NCBI RefSeq assembly: GCF_018320785.1
Contig: NC_054872.1
Coordinates: 25,736,541 to 25,800,540 of the forward strand
Length of the DNA stretch: 64,000 nt
From: Cheilinus undulatus
Taxonomy: Eukaryota > Chordata > Actinopteri > Labriformes > Labridae
Reading direction: 5' to 3'
Below, piece after piece: positions 12,189 to 22,289 of this stretch. The first letter of the stretch is position 1, and the number at the start of each line of letters is the position of its first letter. The position numbers and the translations under genes were made by a program. A model generated the notes under the pieces. It was not told the DNA's origin, ran no database searches, and saw only the letters and a list, made by a program, of their open reading frames with translations.

Positions 12189-13489
12189 TGCACACACATT
12201 ACATCAGTTAAAAGCACTGGAAATGTATTAACTGAGTCAACAGTTTTAATCCAAATGATCAAAGTAGTAACCATTAATGTAGAAAAAAACATCTTCAGAC
12301 TGACAATACAAAACTCTGTAGGAACAGTTTTGCAATAATTAAATCTATCCTAAAGTTACATTAAAGTTTTTAAGAGTTTTGCTTTCTTTTAATGCATTTG
12401 TCAGAGACAGTCTGTTTCTAAAATAAACAAGAACCAGACCATTAACTTCAAAAAAATATATTGTTAAAATAATCTTATGTAATGAATAAATAAATCACAC
12501 AAACACATATGTTTACACATTTAAATCCCCCATTTTAATTTTAGACAAACTACTCATTTACTAAAGTCAAATACATTCACAGTCAGTCAAATTGTGACAT
12601 GAAGTCTGACAGCTTGGAATTACATAAAAACAACTGCAAATCTACAGTAATTGCTGTTATATTGTGGAAGTATACTGCTACATATACTGTATAATAGTGA
12701 TATTGATTAAAAGTGCACATCTATTTTGCTGTTGTAGTTTATATTCTTGTTTTTATTTTTTACTTTAAGTTAAATACTGGCATAAACAGTATTTGGAACG
12801 TACAGTACAGTGATAAGGGGAAGGTATGATTGTTCTCATTGCCAACAAATAAGCTATCAATTACACAATTCTTCCTGCAAAGAAAACAAAATTAGGTATG
12901 TGTCATTTTACATTTTAAAAATTGTCTTCATTAGTCCCTCTTTCATGGACGTAAATGTGTTTGAAACATTTTAACCTCTGAGGACTGTAACTGGTTAAAG
13001 TAATGTTCCCAATGGACAAATATAGATTGAAGTAGCATCCAACCAGAACTCTGGGTTTTTGTGGTTATCACTGTGATGAAAGCATTGAGTGTTAGTCAGA
13101 AAAGTTATTACAAGTTTGCATGTGTCCAGCTATATCTAGACAAGAGATTTCTGATTTGTATCCCCTTTTCATGTGTGAACCTGCCAAGAATATGCACTTT
13201 TATGCTTGTATCTGAGCCAGAGGATGTTTATAACGGATAAAAACTCTTGTAGCGTTTCATCAGTGAAGGAAATTGCCATCATGTGTACAAAAGCCACAAG
13301 CCACAATAGATGTAAAGCAAAGCTTAAGCAACAGCTGTAAGAGTCCAATTTCTACCATTTTTATTTTCAGTATTCCACTGTACCAAAAACAGTAAACTGA
13401 GGGTCTCTTTGCACGTTCATTTGCACAATACAGCATATTCATACCATAGATATTTATGAGCACTTCATATCTACTACTTTGGTTTCATA
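12189..13489. other. spacer without recognised gene
   Basis: AT-rich DNA between two transposons. I see no exon, RNA gene or repeat with clear ends. Confidence 0.4.
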
Positions 13490-13491
13490 TA

Positions 13492-13888
13492 CAGTGCTTA
13501 ACAAATTTATTAGACCACCACCCCAAGTAAGGCTTATGCCACAGCTGCCCTAAATTAACAGCATTGGTAAAAATTGGTAAAACCAAGATCATTTTTTATG
13601 TTTCTGCAATAGTTAATACACCAATATGTCGATGCTCTTTCACCTGAACAGAAAAATGAGTTTCATTAGTTGAATGTCATGCTTGATTCATTTCTGACTT
13701 CTCAGAGAAGCCCAGTGAGCCGGCTCAAATTTGGGTTTAAAAAGGTGAATTCAGTCTGAAATTCCTCATTCCTGTTCAAAATGGTAAAACGTGGAGAGCT
13801 CCCTGAAAATAAAAGAGTCCGCATTAAAGCACTTCATGATTCTGGATGGTCTCTGAGACAGGTGGTCTAATAAATTTGTTAAGCACTG
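13492..13888 (+). mobile_element. short Tc1-derived element, copy 1
   Basis: Inverted termini start CAGTGCTTAACAAATTTATT and end in their inverse, with TA on each side (13490-13491 and 13889-13890). Inside, at 13781, an ATG opens a fragment of a transposase start (MVKRGELPENKRVRIKALHD) ending SGWSLRQ. The rest of the enzyme is deleted, so this is a non-autonomous derivative. A sister copy is at 17930-18471. Confidence 0.92.
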
Positions 13889-13890
13889 TA

Positions 13891-15586
13891 TATTTTGCAT
13901 TCATTTTTGGACTCTATGCCTTTATTTGAGAGACAGGACAGTGGACAGAGAGAAAAAAATCAATGAGAGAGGGAATGGAGAATATAATGCGGGATTGGAG
14001 GCACAGTCCACTTGCTTCTATTTCTGCTCACAGGAGCACATACTCACTGCTAAGCCACTGGCCCCCCAACTTTAGTTTAATATTTGCTACTTTTTGTTAA
14101 GTTTTATTGCTACTGTGCAATATTACCAATAACCTCAAAGTAGAGTTTTGGTGGTTGGTGGTGAAAGGAGTAGAAATGGTTATTAAAGAATAAAGGCAGC
14201 GATCATGTGATGCATATATGTAAAAGACAAAATGTTTTTAGTTGCAATCTTGGTTAAGTTATTAATGAAAATAGATTAATTGTGTCACAGAAGTAAAAGA
14301 CATGCAGAAACAATTTAACACAAAAGCATGCAGCTCCTTGAGTGGATAATTAAATCACGCCTCAAAATCACCAGATTTTTTAGACAATAGTGACCCCTGC
14401 TGGATAAATTTTGGTACTTCTACTTCATCCAAGGCACGACCCTCTTTTTAATCTCAAAATGAAACTGGATAATAGTATGCTAGATTCATTTCATCAAATC
14501 ACATTTCCCTTTGCTGAATGAGAAACCCATGATAGGCCTATCTACTCAGTCTTTCATTGTTATTTTAAGAGTCTGTATTTACCAGATCAGGGTTCCTGCA
14601 GATTCTTGAAAAGTCTTAAATTGTCTTAAATTGCACATATGAAATTTAAGGCCTTAAAACGTCAGTATTTTTTCTAGTGAGAGGTCATATAATTACATTT
14701 TAGAAGGCACTTTGACTGAGACATGTCCTTATCTAATCTTTATTTTCTAGCCAACTTTAAATGATTTTAATCATCTTCCTCCACAAACTGTGTTATTAAT
14801 ATTCTCCTAAATTCAGTGTTGGATGGTCTAAATTTTCTTGGGGGACCCCTGCCTGGTTTTATCTGCCTCACTGTGATTTAATATTCTCTGTACTGTTCTG
14901 AAATCCTCTAACGTCTGGGAAGGTTGCCCACTTAAAAATCTTTGACGGGTCTTCCATGAAAAAAAAACATTGTTCTGCTTTTTAACTGATTATATTCATT
15001 GGTAATTATAACCAAAAAACATCTTTTGTCCTGTTATCATTTGACATTTAATAAACAGGACATTGAATCAGGAAAACTGGCCCTGGTCTGGTCTACTGAG
15101 AAATATCTCTTGCCTTTCACTTTTGAGCGTTTACCACGTCAAAAGTGGTGTTAATTTTTCTCAGTTCAGGTCTTTAAAAGACTTAATTTTGATGTTTAAA
15201 AGTGTGTAGGAATTCTAAAGGTTTATCTACTTTTAATGTCTACAAACTCGTTTGAAACTACCCAGAATTTAAGTTCATAAAAAGGCAAAATGACAATAAA
15301 TGTTACAGTGGGGTGAGCCTGTATACATCCGAGAAGAAAAATGTCAAAAAGGAAATAGATTAGCAGTAAAGCAGAAAATAAGTTTTAAAAAACAATCATG
15401 CATGCATGATTCAAATAAATCTTTTGAATCCATTCAAAGATACCTGATTCCCAGCTAAGATATGAAAGCTTTACACACGCTTACTGGCTGAGACCCTGTG
15501 CAGAAAGTTATACTATGTTTGAAATGTGCAAGTTTCAAAACATTAAAGCAAGTTTTAGATATTCTTGATATAAGAAAGAGAGAAAA
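13891..15586. other. spacer and probable 3' UTR of slc6a19-like gene
   Basis: No coding exon is recognised. The 3' UTR of the slc6a19-like gene (- strand, stop at 15587) must lie in the right part. A repeat candidate occupies roughly 14588-15220 (listed separately). Confidence 0.4.
14588..15220. repeat. possible DNA transposon with imperfect inverted ends
   Basis: The left part reads GGGTTCCTGCAGATTCTTGA followed by AAAGTCTTAAATTG. The right part, read on the - strand, is similar (AGAATTCCTACACACTTTTA then AAGTCTTTTAAAG). The ends are degenerate and I did not find a target duplication. Confidence 0.4.
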
Positions 15587-15796
15587 TCAGGGATTCTGTG
15601 ACAAGGCTTGGGATTTGGTGATCGTATTGTCCATTTGTATGTTGTCAGAGAAGTGTGACTCATTCTTCTTCTTTGTCTTTAAACATTTACAGACTGCAAT
15701 GAACGGCACAGCAAGACTGGGAATCCCAGCCAATATAAAGATGATCACATAGACCCAAACTGGATATGGCTTTTCTTCCAGTGTAGGGAATTTCTC
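15587..15796 (-). CDS. slc6a19-like: slc6a19-like exon 12 and stop
   Basis: Encodes [20 protein letters not shown], the last TM helix and a cytosolic tail with a KTKKKNES basic patch. Stop TGA at 15587-15589. Acceptor TTTTCAG. Confidence 0.92.
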   Translation of the reverse strand, partial: EKFPTLEEKPYPVWVYVIIFILAGIPSLAVPFIAVCKCLKTKKKNESHFSDNIQMDNTITKSQALSQNP

Positions 15797-18700
15797 CTGA
15801 AAATTCAGACAAATAGAGAGATATTTTTGTTTTTAGCTGTACATGAAATATGGAATTTAATCCATATCAAGTATATTTTCAAAACAACAGTATTCCTAAG
15901 TATTGAGAGTTTTATTAGTTTTTACCGATTCTGGGTCCCAGGCTTTGTAAAATATCTCTTCAGTAACCTTTGTTACAAAATAAAACACCAAGATGAAAAA
16001 CATAATGAGTGGACTGATGACCCTCCATGATGCCTGCCAGAAAAAGTTGGGTTTGTGTCCAATCATGAACTTAATATCATCGTTGAACCTAGGAGAACAG
16101 AGACAGACATACCGCTATGATATATACACTTGTTCTTTTCATCATTTTTTAATACATAGAATCTTAAATGCTTGTTTTCGAGTGACTGCATGAAATTCAA
16201 GCCTACAAAACATTCATTTTTTTTAATGAATATTTTAGTGTTTTTTATACCTTTACCTTTTTATATTAAAGATGTATCAGTTATCCTCCTCATGCCAATG
16301 GCCACTGTGACTAAGCAAGGTTTCTGTCAGTAACTATCTAAGACAGTGTTTCCCAACTATTTTTCCCTGGAAGCCCCCCCACTTGTCCCTAAAAAAGCAG
16401 AGCCGCCCCAAGACCCAAGCGAGAGAAGAAAAAGTGAAACATTGCCATTAAATATCATCATAATTGAATTGTTTCACTGATAAACCTCCAAACAAAGGCC
16501 TATAGGGGGGCTGGACCCCAGGTTGGGAACGAATGATCTAAGAGATATTAGATATTTATATCCTCATGACAGCATGGCATCAAAAGAACAGCAGAAATTA
16601 AGATTTTGTAATAGCATTAACAGATTTTTTGTTAAATAAATGTATATATGAGAGTCAATTAGTTCAAGTATTTTTTATCACCTGTCTATTCCATATATGT
16701 AAACCACAGAGACCATCTCACAGAATGCAACAACAAGCAGAGGGATAGATCCGCCATAGGTGTCAAAGAGTGAAAGCCAATAGTTCCCAGATCCTTGGAC
16801 AAATATCAGACCCACCAGACAGCAGAGCACACAAGTTACACCTGTAGAAGAGTAAAGAATAAATGAAATATCATGTAAAATCCATCATTATTTTAACTTG
16901 GATTTTGGATGTTGGGCCTACCAGAGACAGCCTCTTTTGGCCATGACTTTGGGAAAACTTTGAGGTCCTGCAGCGGCACCAGTACTCCCTCAATATTCCC
17001 AAACATAGATGACAGGCCAAGACAGAAGAGCATTATGAAGAAAAGGATAGCCCACAAAGGAGAGATGGGCATCTGGGTGATAGCCTCAGTGAAAACAATG
17101 AAGGCTAAACCTGTTCCTTCAACTCCCTAGACCCAAACACAGCAGGTAGTCACAGCAAACCATGGCAAGGACCATTTCAAAATGTTTCAGTTTCCTTTCT
17201 AAAGGGAAACTGCTTTTGCATAAATGCTATCATTGACAGCCCTGCTGATGTCTTACCTCACTTAGAAATGTATCCAAGTTACAGGTCTCTAGATTCAGCT
17301 CTTGAATAACCCCAGGGAATGTTTCATTGTAATGTCCAACAACCTGGTTATAATTGCTTTCAGTGATGTCACCCTCTGCAATATCGAAAGCATTTAACAA
17401 TGCTATGATGTTTCTGAAACACAAAATAAGTGTTGCTGAAAAAGCAAAATAATGATTGTTATTGTACATTGTACAGCTTGATATGCAAAGACATTTTTAC
17501 CCAGAGAGACAGTTGTCAAATCTCTTTGTTGCTCTGAAGCCGATAATTGTGTAGATGACAGTGGCAGCAAAGACGGAGGTGATGCCATTTATGATGGAGA
17601 TAATCACTGCATCCTGTTCACAGTTGTTACTAAGAAAAAGTAGATAATAGCTTAACAGCATACTAATCTTTAGAGTTCTTTCAAAGTCACAGATTGAAAC
17701 AAAATGAAAAAACTTACTGGACTGAGTTATAGCTGGAGAAGGAAATAAGACCACCAAAAGCCAGAGAGAAAGAATAGAAAACTTGAGCACCTGCATCAAG
17801 CCACGTTGTTGGCTTTGCCAGTTCTGTCAGCTGTAAGAAGGAATGAAGTTGACTATGCAATACCGATCCCATGATTGCTCTTAAAGTGCTATTTCCTTCA
17901 GTATATAATACAGGTTTAACTCTTTTATACAGTGCTTAACAAATTTATTAGACCACCCTAACCCTAACCAAAGTAAGGTTTATGCCACAGCTGCCCTAAA
18001 TTAACAGCATTGGTAATTACCAGTATCATTTTTTATGTTTCTGCAATGGTTAATACACCAATATGTAGAAGCTCTTTAACCGAAACAATATTTTTAATGC
18101 TAAAATATAATAATTGTTGTTATCCATGAATTTTCACATTTACTGATTTACAAAAAACTGAAAAAATAGTAAAACACATTATTATTTCTTGATTAATATG
18201 TCAAATTATAGTTATTTATTTACATTCCTGTACAGAAAAATTAGTTTTAGTGGTTGAATGTTATGTTTGATTAATTTCTGACTTCTCAGAGAAGCCCAGT
18301 GAGCCGGCTCAAATTTGGGTGAATTCAGTTTGAAATCCCTCATTCCTGTTCAAAATGGTAAAACGTGGAGAGCTCACTGAAAATGAAAGAGTCCACATTG
18401 AAGCACTTCATGATTCTGGATGGTCTTTGAGACAAATATGACAGGTGGTCTAATAAATTTGTTAAACACTGTATATTAAATGATTTATTGTGATTTTTTG
18501 TCAATTAGTGCATTTTGTTTTTTATATTCAGTAAATGAAGCTTAGCGTTAGTTCATGACACGGTTCAAGACACAGTAGTCATACGCCCAGGCATAAGCTG
18601 CTGACTGCCAGCAGATTCTGATTATCGCCAGTGTATTTAAATATGACGTACTTCTCTATAATCCCTGCTTGCATTAATGCTGATGCACCACACTGCTGCT

Positions 18701-20838
18701 GCTTCTGCTGCTGGTAAAGCTTAACCTCCTCCACCCCAGCTTCCTCCTTTATAATATAAAACTGTTGCAACCTCATATTCAGATTCATGCTGGATTGCCT
18801 TTAAACTAGTTTTAGTGTATTCAGTATGCATTGTCATTAATGTCACCATCCATATTGCGGTTTCTAGTCATGCCCTGCCTGGAAAGTCTAAGCATGCTTC
18901 TTGACTAACCTAGGGATCATCTTTTGAGCAGAGCCTGACCCGACCTTTGTAACTTTTAACATAGAAAGTGTAGCTTACATTTGGTGTGAAGAGAAATTTG
19001 ACTCCATTAACAGACCCCTTCAGGGTTAATCCTCTGATCAGAAATATTGTCAGCACCACATAGGGAAGCGTTGAAGTCACATACACAGCCTAAGGAGAAA
19101 ATTAAGTATTTACATAAATTTTATTTATCTGAATTAAAAATTCTATTTCTTTAGTCTACAATGTGCTGTACCTTCCCCGTAGTCTCTATACCACGAATGA
19201 TGCAGATATAAAGCACAGACCATGCACAAATATGACAAATCAGTATCCACCACTGCAGACTGCCGTCCTCTTCCATTGTTGGAGTTGTGTTCAGGGTCTC
19301 CCTGTACCAGAAATAATCCACAGGGGAGCTCCTCTCACACTCTGAGATAATGCCTGGAAGAATTAACAACACTGGGTGTCACTTAGCCTAAGAGAATCTA
19401 ATTTCAAATTACTTTTAAAATCACAAAATTGCATACGCAGGTATACAACTACCTGTTAAATTTGCATTCATGGGACATTGACTGAAAGGCAGAGGCTCCT
19501 GAAATGAGTTGAAGAAGTACCACATAATCCAAGCAATAATGGTGTTGTAGTAGAGGCTGATTGTCAGAGAAACACACATGGATGCAATACCTGCCAGGTT
19601 TAAAGAGTTTTTTAAAGGCATGTTTTCCATAAGCTGTTTTAAAGCTCTGTGCAGAATGATTTCTTACCAATGCCAGTCAAATAAGGATGAATTGAAGACC
19701 ACACGCCCAAACTCCCCTTTCTTAAACGCTGACCAATGGCAAATTCAAGATGTAAAAGTGGGATTCCTTCAAGGACCAGCAGGATTAGAAATGGTATCAT
19801 AAATGCACCTAAGAGAAAATCAAATTCTTTTTATAGTCTGATGAAGTTTATAAAGCGTACATTTTTATTATTTCACACATCCTGGACTTGTCCTGCTTTC
19901 TCCTTACAACATCTAAAAGCAGAATATTAACTTCTCTAAAGAAAATGCTTAACATAAGTCATAAAAGGTTAACCATTTGGGATACATGTGAGCATATGCA
20001 GAGATGCTGAATGTTGTTAATTTGATTGTGCAATAAAGTATATGACCCATTTAAACCTTTGAACTAAGCACTTTTATAAGAGTATAAAATTTCTTATCTG
20101 GGTCTGCCATAAGCTATTTTTTAGCTGATACAGCCGCTAATGATTCAAGCTGCACTCTGTTTCCCTACATCAGACCATCATATCTATAACATATTTAATA
20201 CATTATATCAGGATGGAGTTGTTTACTGGAACAGTAATGTTGTTAAACTGCATTAGAGAAATGTCTGCTAGCATCTAAACCTCATCATCATGCACATTGA
20301 TCCAGAATTGCCATTTAATATAGTTTAATTTGAATTTGTCCCAGTTTAAAAAACTGAGTCTTGTAAGTTTCAGAGCACAAAGTCACAGCAAACTTTTCAC
20401 TTGTACACATAATTATTGGTTAGTCTGTTGTTAATCCCTTCCACATACACTTACAAGCAGTTTTTATGGTTGTCATCTCTTTCTATTTATCCTGTTCAGG
20501 TCAGAGGATTTCAAACAACAATGAATAAATTACTTTGCGTGAGTTATTGGTTTATTTAAATAGTTACATAGTTTCTTAAGAATAATGATTATTAATAATA
20601 ACATGGAATCATTGCATAAAACATGAAAATACCACTTGCCTCCTCCATGGCTCTGACACAGATAGGGGAAACGCCAAACATTCCCCAGCCCCACACAGAA
20701 CCCCACACATGTCAGCATGTACTGAGCTTTGTTGTCCCATTTAGGTCTGTCTCCAGCCTCTTCCTTCTCCAGCTTGTCCAGCTGTTGATGGGACAATATC
20801 CTGTCGTCCAGCCCCGGATTGGGTACTTTCAACTTCAT
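15587..20838 (-). CDS. slc6a19-like: SLC6-family neutral amino acid transporter, B0AT1 (SLC6A19) type (12 exons, 635 aa)
   Basis: Exons in transcript order: 20640-20838, 19668-19808, 19453-19590, 19172-19353, 18979-19089, 17718-17830, 17501-17629, 17257-17413, 16922-17126, 16682-16841, 15926-16088, 15587-15796. The joined CDS is 1908 nt with all junctions in phase: 635 aa against 634 for human SLC6A19. Start ATG 20838 has an in-frame TGA nine bases before it. Family members take up neutral amino acids with sodium across apical epithelial membranes through 12 TM helices. Seen: [14 protein letters not shown] then [22 protein letters not shown] (TM1 sodium/substrate site), [70 protein letters not shown] (TM6), [26 protein letters not shown] (TM8) and [16 protein letters not shown]. 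Fish can carry several slc6a18/19 genes; the sequence is closest to what I remember of SLC6A19, but I cannot exclude another member. Intron 1 has a GC donor. Confidence 0.95.
15926..16088 (-). CDS. slc6a19-like: slc6a19-like exon 11
   Basis: Encodes [20 protein letters not shown] through the next TM helix to AWDPES. Acceptor CTCCTAG, donor TCG|GTAAAA. Confidence 0.93.
16344..16535. mobile_element. hAT-type MITE in slc6a19-like intron 10
   Basis: A 192-bp element with imperfect inverted ends (CAGTGTTTCCCAAC on the left, inverse of CATTCGTTCCCAAC on the right). An identical 8-bp duplication, atctaaga, sits at 16336-16343 and 16536-16543. The interior is a C-run and G-run pair, giving a hairpin-like layout. 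No coding capacity. Confidence 0.88.
16682..16841 (-). CDS. slc6a19-like: slc6a19-like exon 10
   Basis: Encodes [20 protein letters not shown] then [20 protein letters not shown] and VYIYGIDR. Acceptor CTACAG, donor ACAG|GTGATA. Confidence 0.93.
16922..17126 (-). CDS. slc6a19-like: slc6a19-like exon 9 (TM8-9)
   Basis: Encodes [20 protein letters not shown], then a TM helix with [16 protein letters not shown] and the [16 protein letters not shown] loop. Acceptor GTCTAG, donor TCTG|GTAGGC. Confidence 0.93.
17257..17413 (-). CDS. slc6a19-like: slc6a19-like exon 8
   Basis: Encodes the large extracellular loop after TM7 ([20 protein letters not shown] to CNLDTFLSE). Acceptor GTTTCAG, donor GAG|GTAAGA. 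Confidence 0.93.
17501..17629 (-). CDS. slc6a19-like: slc6a19-like exon 7 (TM7)
   Basis: Encodes [20 protein letters not shown] through [12 protein letters not shown]. Acceptor TTCTTAG, donor CTGG|GTAAAA. Confidence 0.95.
17718..17830 (-). CDS. slc6a19-like: slc6a19-like exon 6 (TM6)
   Basis: Encodes [20 protein letters not shown] then [17 protein letters not shown]. Acceptor CTTACAG, donor CA|GTAAGT. Confidence 0.93.
17930..18471 (+). mobile_element. short Tc1-derived element, copy 2 (slc6a19-like intron 5)
   Basis: Same family as 13492-13888, with the same termini and TA flanks (17928-17929 and 18472-18473). It is 145 bp longer, holding extra AT-rich sequence before the transposase start. 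The ATG at 18355 opens [20 protein letters not shown] then SGWSLRQI and a stop. Only the start of the DNA-binding domain remains. Confidence 0.92.
18979..19089 (-). CDS. slc6a19-like: slc6a19-like exon 5
   Basis: Encodes [20 protein letters not shown] then [17 protein letters not shown] (TM5). Found from the family reading frame; acceptor CTCCTTAG, donor AAT|GTAAGC. Confidence 0.93.
19172..19353 (-). CDS. slc6a19-like: slc6a19-like exon 4
   Basis: Encodes the extracellular loop with [20 protein letters not shown], then TM4 up to RGIETTGK. Acceptor CTTCCAG, donor AAG|GTACAG. Confidence 0.95.
19453..19590 (-). CDS. slc6a19-like: slc6a19-like exon 3 (TM3)
   Basis: Encodes [20 protein letters not shown] and on to CPMNANLTG. 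Acceptor GGCAG, donor ACAG|GTAGTT. Confidence 0.95.
19668..19808 (-). CDS. slc6a19-like: slc6a19-like exon 2 (TM2)
   Basis: Encodes [18 protein letters not shown] through [11 protein letters not shown]. Acceptor TCTTAG, donor TTG|GTAAGAA. Confidence 0.95.
20640..20838 (-). CDS. slc6a19-like: slc6a19-like exon 1 (GC donor)
   Basis: Residues 1-66 plus one base: short cytosolic N-terminus ([15 protein letters not shown]), then TM1. The frame ends GGA GGA G and the next exon supplies GT GCA TTT, giving GGGAF exactly as in the family. The donor is therefore AG|GCAAGT, a GC-AG intron. Confidence 0.95.
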
Positions 20839-21033
20839 GATGTCTCAAACACTGTAGTATTGCAGAGATACAATAGGTGCACTGTGCAGAGCTGGAATGT
20901 AAATGTGGCTCACAACATGAGATCCTACCATGCACTGGACTTCTGTAATAGATTGACTAGGTATGGGTGTCAAAAATCATCAGCTGTAGGTGTGCAGCCT
21001 TTAAAGCTTTGCTGAACAAGTACACACATGAAA

Positions 21034-21046
21034 GTTAACTAGTGAC
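21034..21046 (-). promoter_or_regulatory. weak HNF1-like palindrome upstream of slc6a19-like gene
   Basis: GTTAACTAGTGAC, about 200 bp before the ATG, matches the HNF1 consensus GTTAATNATTAAC at 10 of 13 positions, counting the N. In mammals Slc6a19 is known to depend on HNF1-type factors. The match is weak and the transcription start is unknown, so this is only a candidate. Confidence 0.2.
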
Positions 21047-21930
21047 TCATTTGAGTCTTATCTGATGAGGAAGAGCTAGGCCACGGAACTCAATGATTTT
21101 GGTATAATGACAAAATCTTTGGTAATAGCAGTTACAGTGTTTGGTAAAATAATAGACATTAGTGTAATAGAATAAAAAAAAAAAAAAACATATGTTTTAA
21201 CCAGGCAAATAGAGCACCAATTCAAAAAGTTTAGTGAGAAGTGTTAAATGTAAACAAGATACAATGATTTTATATGTTAATAAAACCATATTTATTCACA
21301 ATCAACCAAACAGGATATCAGATGTTGAAACTGAGACATTTTACCATTTCATGAAAGAATATTTGCTCATACTGAATTTGATGGCAACACATCTCAAAAA
21401 AGTAGGGACAGGGCTACAAAGCTGGAAAAGTAAGTGGTACTAATGAAAAACAGCTGGGGGAGCATTTTGCAACTAATTAACAATGACATCTGATCGAAGG
21501 TCAGAGATTCTAAAACTGGACTTAGCAGACTCAGTTCCTTCCTCAAAGAGTGTGTAAAGAGGGTTTTTGTCTATGGTCCCATCCCTTCTTTTAACCAAGG
21601 CTCCAGCTGATTCACTCAGCTCCTCAGTCTGCACACCTGGCTCCAAGCCGCCTGCCAGTCCCACGGTCTCACATACGTGGACAGTTTCAATCTCTTTTGG
21701 AATAGACCCTGCTTCTACAGAAATGACGGAATCTATCTGTGTGACCAACGCGCTCATGTTTTAACAAACAATATTTTTTGCTCTGTTTCTGATTCATTGT
21801 GACTGCTACCTAGTGTGCAGAAAGCCATCCCCACAAGCTCACACAGACCATTTGTCTCTGCCCTCTAGCTCCCCCTTGTGGCCAAACCTTCAAGTCCATC
21901 CCTGAACTCACCCTGCCCTATTCCTGTAAT

Positions 21931-22178
21931 AATTACCTCTGCCAAGGAGGTTGTGATTGGCAGGGTTTGTTAGTTTGGTTGTTTGTTAGCGACATAACTC
22001 AAAAAGTTCTGGACGGATTTTGATGAAATTTTCAGGAAATGGCATAAAGAAGAACTGATTCGATTTTTGGAGTGATCTGGATCACTGTCTGGATCCAAGA
22101 ATTTTTTTAAAGGATTCTTCACTATTGGGAGATAGGCTAATGGCAGAGGTCTGCACTCTACAAGTGCTTTTCTAGTTA
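21931..22178. mobile_element. MITE inserted in the LINE
   Basis: The left edge reads ATTACCTCTGCCAAGGAGGT; the right edge reads GGCAGAGGTCTGCACTCTAC then TTCTAGTTA. The ends are inverted over CTCTGCCA/TGGCAGAG. The interior has the word CTGGACGGATTTTGATGAAA. A related copy is at about 34338-34642. Confidence 0.65.
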
Positions 22179-22289
22179 CAAAAAGGTGTAAAAATGGTCC
22201 TCCAGCTCAAAAAACAGCAAATCTGAGCCTGCTAAAGACAATCACATCTTCCCCTCCCACTACCTCCACAATACCAGATACCACTCCTC

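Noticed and set aside
20623-21015. 130-codon + strand frame
   Set aside because: Overlaps slc6a19-like exon 1 in antisense; no family features.
21473-21757. 94-codon open frame on the - strand with an NPLY motif, looking like a small gene
   Set aside because: It is antisense to a + strand reading that matches the LINE ORF1 esterase-type domain (SHGLTYVDSFNLFW), and the segment lies inside the LINE insertion bounded by the actaatta duplication.
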